Shown here one piece after another: positions 1-5,298 of a stretch of 5,298 nt of DNA. The DNA comes from an uncultured Pseudomonadota bacterium. GTDB taxonomy: Bacteria > Lernaellota > Lernaellaia > Lernaellales > Lernaellaceae. The stretch's first letter is position 1; the number at the start of each line of letters is the position of its first letter. The stretch covers positions 1-5,298 of the forward strand of contig CALBTQ010000182.1 of assembly GCA_937967875.1 (NCBI GenBank). The letters are read 5' to 3'. The translations under genes were made by a program, and so were the position numbers. Under the pieces are notes generated by a model, which did not search any database, was not told the DNA's origin, and saw only the letters and a list, made by a program, of their open reading frames with translations.

Positions 1-44
1 ATCGTATTCGGTGACTGGAGTTCAGACGTGTGCTCTTCCGATCT
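1..44 (+). other. Illumina index-adapter contamination (not genomic)
   Basis: Bases 11-44 match the standard Illumina TruSeq read-2 adapter exactly, from GTGACTGGAG through to CTCTTCCGATCT, as I recall that sequence. The preceding bases fit the same construct: AT at 1-2 would be the last two bases of the P7 arm and CGTATTCG at 3-10 an 8-base i7 index. Genomic sequence therefore starts at 45. Reading frames through this block give artefact peptides that recur as contaminants in protein databases (TGVQTCALPI, CSSDL and LFRS types). No gene start in this block should be trusted. Confidence 0.98.
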
Positions 45-1466
45 GTGGGCCGCAGCTTCGCGACGTTCTTCGCCGGGGCCAGCGTCTATCCGAATTACTA
101 CGTGGACGGCAAGAACATCCAAGACTACCTGCAGGACAGCTTCACCAACGCCTGGCTGCAGGTCGTCCAGCGCGTCAAGGATTACCCGAACGTCATCGGC
201 TACGACATTATTAACGAACCGCTCGGGCTCTACATCGCCTTCACGCTCTACGCCCTGCTCTACCAGGAGGCGAAGTCCGACCCCAGCGGCACGCTGACCC
301 AGCAACAGGTGGAGGATTGCGTCGACCTCGCGCTGGCCGAGCCGTTGCGCCGCGGCCTGCCGCTCAACATCGTCAACCAGTGGCGCGAAATTCTACTCAA
401 CGACGCTTCGTTGCCGCGCACGCCCGCCGAGTTCGAGGAAGCGGGCCTGCCGCTGGACGCGGCCGACAACGATCCGCACAAACCCGACATCCTCGCGGCC
501 CTCGCGCTCAACGCGAACTTCAACCGCAACTACCTGCAGCCGTTCTTCGCCAAGGTGGGCGCGGCGATTCAGCAGGAGGATCCCGAGGCGATCGTCATCG
601 TCGAATCCTCGCTGGGCATGAGCGACGAGGAGGGCATCTTCGGCGCGCTGATCACCCCGATGCTCGCGCCCGAGGGCATCGACCAGATCGCCTTCGCGCC
701 GCACTTCTACACCGACGTGTACTCGGTGCTAGGGCTGGCGCCCAACCCCGACCCGCGTGATTTCACCATCGACGAAATTCAGTTGCGCGACTACACCGTG
801 GGCATCCTCGACGCGATCAGCCTCTCGGCTTTCAGCCTGGGCAACCCGCCGGTGATCCTCGGCGAGTTCGGCACCTACTTCAACCTCGGCGGCGTCGAAA
901 AAGCCGAAGCCACCGACTACATCGTACCGGCCTACATCATCGACAACTACTACGACGTGCTCGAAGAAAACCTGGTCAACCGCACCATCTGGACCTACTC
1001 GCCGGAAAACACGCCCGCCTACGGCGACGGCTGGAACAAGGAAGACTTCTCGATCCTCGGCCCGAACATGACCCCGCGCGCCACCGACGCCTACGTGCGC
1101 GTCACGCCGCGCTTCACCTCCGGCCGCCTGGTCTCCTACAAGTACAATTCGCCGCTGGGCTATTACGAACCCAAGCCCGGCGTGCCCACGCCGATCAAGG
1201 AATTCATCATGACCATGGAGGGCCTGGAGACATCCGCGCCTACCGAAGTCACCGTGCCGCGCAGCAAGTATCCCGACGGCTTTTACGTGTACGTCTCCGA
1301 CGGTCGCTGCACCTACGATCCGGTCCGCCAGATTCTGTACTGGTATCCGGCCGACGACGATCCGGATGTGCAACACACCATGCGCATCCGGCCGCCCTGG
1401 GCGGACTACGGCGACAGCGAGTGGAACTTCTTCTTCAACGGCGACCAGATGTTGGAGGGCAACTGA
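45..1466 (+). CDS. GH5 glycoside hydrolase, endoglycoceramidase/steryl-glucosidase-like, 5'-truncated
   Basis: This is a retaining beta-glycosidase of clan GH-A, family GH5, closest by eye to the endoglycoceramidase / steryl-beta-glucosidase group (GH5_12 type). Visible active-site features, in order: NVIGYDIINEP with the acid/base Glu at 216-218; PHFY with the His-x-Tyr pair at 702-710; ILGEFGTY with the nucleophile Glu at 864-866; and TIWTYSPENT...GDGWNKEDFS with the subsite Trp at 990-992. The last block is characteristic of endoglycoceramidases. A beta-sandwich resembling the GH5 C-terminal domain follows (about 1098-1400, including SAPTEVTVPRSKYPDGFYVYVSDGR). Only about 57 residues precede the catalytic Asn-Glu-Pro acid/base Glu, so by comparison with the family roughly 150-200 residues are missing, including any signal peptide. 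Location in the cell is therefore unknown. The GTG at 30 lies inside the adapter and is not a real start. About 100 residues at 222-524 look like an insertion. The gene's TGA shares a base with the next ATG. Family assignment is firm; substrate (glycosphingolipid, steryl glucoside or another beta-glucoside) is inferred. Confidence 0.9.
   Translation: MGRSFATFFAGASVYPNYYVDGKNIQDYLQDSFTNAWLQVVQRVKDYPNVIGYDIINEPLGLYIAFTLYALLYQEAKSDPSGTLTQQQVEDCVDLALAEPLRRGLPLNIVNQWREILLNDASLPRTPAEFEEAGLPLDAADNDPHKPDILAALALNANFNRNYLQPFFAKVGAAIQQEDPEAIVIVESSLGMSDEEGIFGALITPMLAPEGIDQIAFAPHFYTDVYSVLGLAPNPDPRDFTIDEIQLRDYTVGILDAISLSAFSLGNPPVILGEFGTYFNLGGVEKAEATDYIVPAYIIDNYYDVLEENLVNRTIWTYSPENTPAYGDGWNKEDFSILGPNMTPRATDAYVRVTPRFTSGRLVSYKYNSPLGYYEPKPGVPTPIKEFIMTMEGLETSAPTEVTVPRSKYPDGFYVYVSDGRCTYDPVRQILYWYPADDDPDVQHTMRIRPPWADYGDSEWNFFFNGDQMLEGN
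1454..1459 (+). promoter_or_regulatory. Ribosome binding site for the beta-barrel gene
   Basis: GGAGGG lies 6 bases before the ATG at 1466, inside the 3' end of the hydrolase gene. It decides the start. An in-frame GTG at 1421 would add 15 residues (MELLLQRRPDVGGQL) in front of an otherwise clean signal peptide and has no comparable site upstream. Confidence 0.8.
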
Positions 1467-2812
1467 TGAACGCGCGTAGCTTGAAATTCGCGATCCTGGC
1501 GATCGCCATCCTGATGATGACACTCACGGCCGCCGCGGCGGAAAACAAGATCGAGCCGAAAAACCTGCCGTCGATCGACCTGCGCCTGCAGACCTTTTTC
1601 CTGTACCAGAACGACGCCGACTTCGACCGCAGCGAGCCGCTGTACGACGAATACGGCCAGTCGATCGGCTACTTCGCGACGATCTTCGAACCGACGCTGG
1701 ACTGGCAGCCGATCGAACAGGTCACGCTGCGCTACGGCGCGCGCATCGGCGAAAATCTCTGGAGCCGCAACGACGCCGAACAAAACGACCCCGACGACGA
1801 CAGCGTGCAGGTCCTGCAGCACCGCGAAATCTGGGGCCAGGTGATGTTCAACAGTTCCTTCGGCGTGCGCGCCGGCTACCAGCACATCGTCGACCCGACA
1901 CGCATGTTCGTCGACCGTTACATGGGCGCGGCGACGATGTTCTACGAAATGAAGAAGAACAAAATCGAATTCACCGTCGGCCAGTTCCCCGACGCGATCT
2001 ACGAAACGACCGGCGCGCAAACGGCCGCCAGCGAACTGCAACAGAACAACTTCGAACAGGATATCTTCCTGCTCGCTCTGCGCGGCGAATTCCGCTCCGG
2101 CTACGACGCCTTTTTCTTCCCGGGCTTTTACGCGTTGTTCGACAACAGCGAAATCAACCGCGAAAAGACATTGTTCAATCCGTGCCTGCGCATGGCCTAT
2201 TTCCTCGGCGGCGGCGCGATGGTCGCGGCCGACCTCGCCTTCCAGTGGGGCACCTACAAACAGGCCGGCCCCAACAACGAGGACCTCGACCTGATGTCCG
2301 GCGCGGCGGAACTCAGCCTGTTCGTGCCGGTCAAGCGCGTCTCGTTCTACACCGACGCGCTGCTGCTCACCTCCGACGACGGCGACCGCAACGACACGCT
2401 GGACACCGGTTACGTTTACTCGGGCAAATCCTCTTCGCCCACGCTGCTGCTCACCGAGAACTGGCTGTTGGATCAGTACAACAACCTCGATGAATACGCC
2501 GCCGCGCAACGCGCCGGTCTGTTCGTCGCCAGCGAGCAGTTTTCCGTGCACGCCGCCGAGTCGCTCGAAGTGTTCGGCATCTTCGGTTACGGCGCCGCGT
2601 TGGACGGCGACAACCTCGACGACGAGCGCACCCTGGGCTACGAAGGCGACCTGGGCCTGACCTATCACCTGTACGAAAATCACGTGCAGTTCACCGCCCT
2701 GGGCGGCGGCCTGTGGCCCGGCGGCGCGGGCGCGTTGCTCAAAAACGAAATTGACGGCAAGGCCAAAGACCCGCAATATCACGGGCAAGCCAACATGCTG
2801 ATTCACTTCTAG
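1466..2812 (+). CDS. Predicted outer-membrane beta-barrel (porin / alginate-export-like)
   Basis: The 448-residue product begins with a Sec-type signal peptide: MNARSLK, a hydrophobic core at about residues 8-21, then an Ala-rich end with likely cleavage near TAAAA|E at residue 25. The mature part has no transmembrane helices. It shows alternating polar/hydrophobic stretches rich in aromatics and Gly (for example [11 protein letters not shown] and [10 protein letters not shown]) separated by acidic loops ([26 protein letters not shown]). It ends ANMLIHF, a terminal Phe after alternating hydrophobics, as in substrates of the BAM assembly machinery. These features indicate an outer-membrane barrel. 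Length and style recall AlgE/alginate-export-type channels, but I see no diagnostic motif and do not recognise the exact family. Its start overlaps the hydrolase stop by one base, suggesting translational coupling, and the sugar importer genes follow. I infer a channel for the sugar released by the hydrolase; a structural or receptor role is possible. Confidence 0.75.
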   Translation: MNARSLKFAILAIAILMMTLTAAAAENKIEPKNLPSIDLRLQTFFLYQNDADFDRSEPLYDEYGQSIGYFATIFEPTLDWQPIEQVTLRYGARIGENLWSRNDAEQNDPDDDSVQVLQHREIWGQVMFNSSFGVRAGYQHIVDPTRMFVDRYMGAATMFYEMKKNKIEFTVGQFPDAIYETTGAQTAASELQQNNFEQDIFLLALRGEFRSGYDAFFFPGFYALFDNSEINREKTLFNPCLRMAYFLGGGAMVAADLAFQWGTYKQAGPNNEDLDLMSGAAELSLFVPVKRVSFYTDALLLTSDDGDRNDTLDTGYVYSGKSSSPTLLLTENWLLDQYNNLDEYAAAQRAGLFVASEQFSVHAAESLEVFGIFGYGAALDGDNLDDERTLGYEGDLGLTYHLYENHVQFTALGGGLWPGGAGALLKNEIDGKAKDPQYHGQANMLIHF

Positions 2813-2820
2813 GAAACGTC

Positions 2821-3921
<1,101 letters not shown>

Positions 3922-3937
3922 AGCAAGGAGAACGGCA

Positions 3938-5227
3938 ATGCGGCACACGTGGATGATTCTTTTGCTCGCGGTGGCGATCATCGGTTTATGCCTCCCGGGC
4001 TGCTCCGGCAAAGGCAAAAAAGACCAGGCCGATCAGGCGGCTCCGCAGGAACTGACCATCTTTTCCTGGTGGACGGCGGGCGGCGAAGCCGACGGCCTAA
4101 ACGAATTAATTAAATTGTACGAGGCGAAAAACCCGAACGCGAAAGTCGTCAATGCGGCCGTGGCCGGCGGCGCGGGCACCAACGCCAAGGCGGTGCTTAA
4201 AACGCGAATGCTCGGCGGCGACGCTCCCGGCACCTTCCAGGTGCACGGCGGCGCGGAGTTGATCGACACCTGGGTCAAGGCGCAGTACATGGCCTCGATC
4301 ACCGCGCTGTTCAACGAAGACAACCTGGGCAGCAAATTCCCCGCCCAGTTGCTGGACATGGTCAGCAGCAACGGCCTGATCTACGCCGTGCCCGCCAACA
4401 TCCACCGCAGCAACAACCTGTGGTACAACGTGAAAATCTTCCAGGACAACGGCATCGAAGTGCCCAAGACGCTCGACGAGTGGCTGGCCGCCTGCGCCAA
4501 ACTCAAGCAGGCCGGCATCACGCCCATCGCCCTCGCCTCGCGCAATAGTTGGCCGGTAACCCACCTGTTCGAAAACCTGCTGGTCGCCGTCGGCGGCGTG
4601 GATTTCTACAACGATCTGTTTGCCGGCAAAATCGCCTGGGACGATCCCAAGGTCATGGAAGCCCTGTCCACGCTGGAAAAACTGGTCGCCTACGCCAACA
4701 CCGATCACAGCACGTTGACCTGGGATCAGGCGTGCGGCATGGTCAGCCAAGGCAAAGCGGCGATGACCGTCATGGGCGATTGGGCCAAGGGCTTCTTCCT
4801 GAGCCAGGGCCAGAAACCCGGCGTCGAGTTCGGCGCGGCCCCCACGCCCGGCACCGTGGGCACCTTCATCGTCGTCACCGACACCTTCGGCCTGCCGGCC
4901 AAGGCGCCCAATCCCGAATTGACTATCGAATTCCTGCGCGTGGTCGCCTCGATCGAGGGCCAGGTGAACTTCAATTTGAAGAAGGGCTCGATCCCCGCGC
5001 GCATCGACGTACCGACCGACCAGTTCGACGAAGTGGCCAAGGCGAACATGGCCGACTTCGCCGCCAACCAACTCGTGCCCAGTTGCGCGCACGGTTCGGC
5101 GACCAACGAAAATTTCGTGATCGCCCTCAACAACCAGCTAAACGTGTTCGTCAACGGCGGCGAGGTGGATAAAACCGCCGCGGCGCTCGAAGCCGCCGCC
5201 AAGGACTCCGGGCTGCGCGGAGAATAA
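3938..5227 (+). CDS. Sugar-binding lipoprotein of a CUT1 ABC importer, GtsA (glucose/mannose)-like
   Basis: This is the periplasmic solute-binding component that delivers sugar to the inner-membrane importer. The N-terminus is a lipoprotein signal: MRHTW, a hydrophobic core, then the lipobox LPGC with the lipidated Cys at residue 22, followed by a charged linker (about 23-38). The mature part has the family-1 extracellular binding-protein pattern: LTIFSWWTAGGEADGL at 39-54 with the tandem Trp44-Trp45, then NAAVAGGAGTNAKAVLKTRMLGGDAPGTFQ, IYAVPANIHRSNNLWYN, and AAMTVMGDWAKGFF. The opening block and the Ala-Gly-Gly segment resemble the Pseudomonas GtsA and Thermus glucose-binding proteins, and the 429-residue length fits. 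Glucose, mannose or galactose is therefore the favoured ligand, by family resemblance only. The start is supported by AAGGAG (3925-3930) 7 bases before ATG. It sits 16 nt after the ATPase stop and 2 nt before the permease start. The Cys anchor is followed by Ser, which in many proteobacteria favours sorting to the outer membrane; this is weak evidence. Confidence 0.95.
   Translation: MRHTWMILLLAVAIIGLCLPGCSGKGKKDQADQAAPQELTIFSWWTAGGEADGLNELIKLYEAKNPNAKVVNAAVAGGAGTNAKAVLKTRMLGGDAPGTFQVHGGAELIDTWVKAQYMASITALFNEDNLGSKFPAQLLDMVSSNGLIYAVPANIHRSNNLWYNVKIFQDNGIEVPKTLDEWLAACAKLKQAGITPIALASRNSWPVTHLFENLLVAVGGVDFYNDLFAGKIAWDDPKVMEALSTLEKLVAYANTDHSTLTWDQACGMVSQGKAAMTVMGDWAKGFFLSQGQKPGVEFGAAPTPGTVGTFIVVTDTFGLPAKAPNPELTIEFLRVVASIEGQVNFNLKKGSIPARIDVPTDQFDEVAKANMADFAANQLVPSCAHGSATNENFVIALNNQLNVFVNGGEVDKTAAALEAAAKDSGLRGE
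5206..5222 (+). repeat. Small inverted repeat covering the permease Shine-Dalgarno site
   Basis: CTCCG (5206-5210) pairs with CGGAG (5218-5222) across a 7-base loop. The second arm contains most of the GGAGA ribosome-binding sequence (5219-5223) for the GTG start at 5230. Folding would hide that site unless ribosomes translating the binding-protein gene open it. The stem is short and could be chance. Confidence 0.35.
5219..5223 (+). promoter_or_regulatory. Ribosome binding site for the truncated permease gene
   Basis: GGAGA lies 6 bases before the GTG at 5230, inside the last codons of the binding-protein gene. It supports GTG as the start, since no ATG occurs between 5200 and the window end. 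Confidence 0.65.
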
Positions 5228-5229
5228 TC

Positions 5230-5298
5230 GTGAAGGAATCGGGCCGCGAACGCCGGCTATCGCTGCTTCTGCTCGCGCCCAGCTTTTTGCTGGTGCTG
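5230..5298 (+). CDS. Probable sugar ABC transporter permease, N-terminus only (cut by window end)
   Basis: Twenty-three codons remain open to the window end. They read MKESGRERRLSLLLLAPSFLLVL if the GTG is the start. A short charged, Arg-rich segment followed by a Leu-rich hydrophobic helix with Ala-Pro-Ser is typical of the first transmembrane segment of MalF/UgpA/GtsB-type permeases, which form half of the inner-membrane channel. It begins 2 nt after the binding-protein stop, as expected for the first permease in a binding-protein/permease/permease order. A second permease gene would be expected beyond the window. The assignment rests on context plus this short helix; no permease EAA loop is visible because the gene is truncated. 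Confidence 0.78.
   Translation, partial: MKESGRERRLSLLLLAPSFLLVL

Noticed and set aside
11..297. Short + strand frames beginning in the first 30 bases (peptides starting MTGVQTCALPI and MCSSDL).
   Set aside because: Their starts are adapter sequence and their bodies are out-of-frame readings of the GH5 gene.
1406..2806. A 466-codon open frame on the minus strand opposite the barrel gene, and a similar one at 729-1523.
   Set aside because: Both are mirror frames of GC-rich coding DNA. Their translations are repetitive Val/Gly/Arg/Ala-rich sequence with no domain, and the + strand genes there have signal peptide, start sites and motifs.
4097..4120. AT-rich patch with rare CTA and TTA codons inside the binding-protein gene, considered as an internal promoter or a transferred segment.
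   Set aside because: It is only about 20 bases, encodes a normal helix of the binding protein (LNELIKLY), and I see no paired -35/-10 elements in a sensible place.
5206..5298. Transcription terminator after the binding-protein gene.
   Set aside because: The small stem has no following T-run, and an open permease frame begins 2 nt after the stop.

Overview
The window is a GC-rich, gene-dense piece of a Gram-negative bacterial genome. It is almost certainly one end of a metagenomic or draft short-read contig, because its first 44 bases are an Illumina index adapter rather than genomic DNA. Two features indicate a cell with an outer membrane: a predicted beta-barrel ending in phenylalanine, and a lipobox-bearing solute-binding protein. 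I cannot place the organism securely. A GC-rich deltaproteobacterium-like or related environmental lineage is a guess from composition and gene style.

Layout: 1-44 adapter; 45-1466 a 5'-truncated family GH5 glycoside hydrolase of the endoglycoceramidase / steryl-glucosidase type; 1466-2812 a predicted outer-membrane beta-barrel; 2821-3921 a MalK/UgpC-type sugar ABC transporter ATPase; 3938-5227 a lipoprotein sugar-binding protein of the GtsA (glucose/mannose) type; 5230-5298 the first 23 codons of a probable inner-membrane permease, cut by the window end. All genes are on the + strand, with junctions of a 1-nt overlap and then 8, 16 and 2 nt gaps. This makes a single operon likely. Its promoter is not in the window, no gene-free stretch exceeds 20 bases, and there is no terminator.

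The likely shared job is uptake of sugar released from a glycoside. The hydrolase would cleave a glycolipid-like or other beta-glucoside, the barrel would pass sugar through the outer membrane, the binding lipoprotein would capture it in the periplasm, and the permease plus ATPase would import it. Each protein family is supported by visible motifs except the barrel, which is assigned by general features. The substrate and the idea of a dedicated glycolipid-scavenging system are inferences. The points most worth following up are the pairing of a GH5 enzyme of this type with its own barrel and importer, a roughly 100-residue insertion just after the catalytic Asn-Glu-Pro motif, and two GC-rich hairpins that bracket the binding-protein gene.
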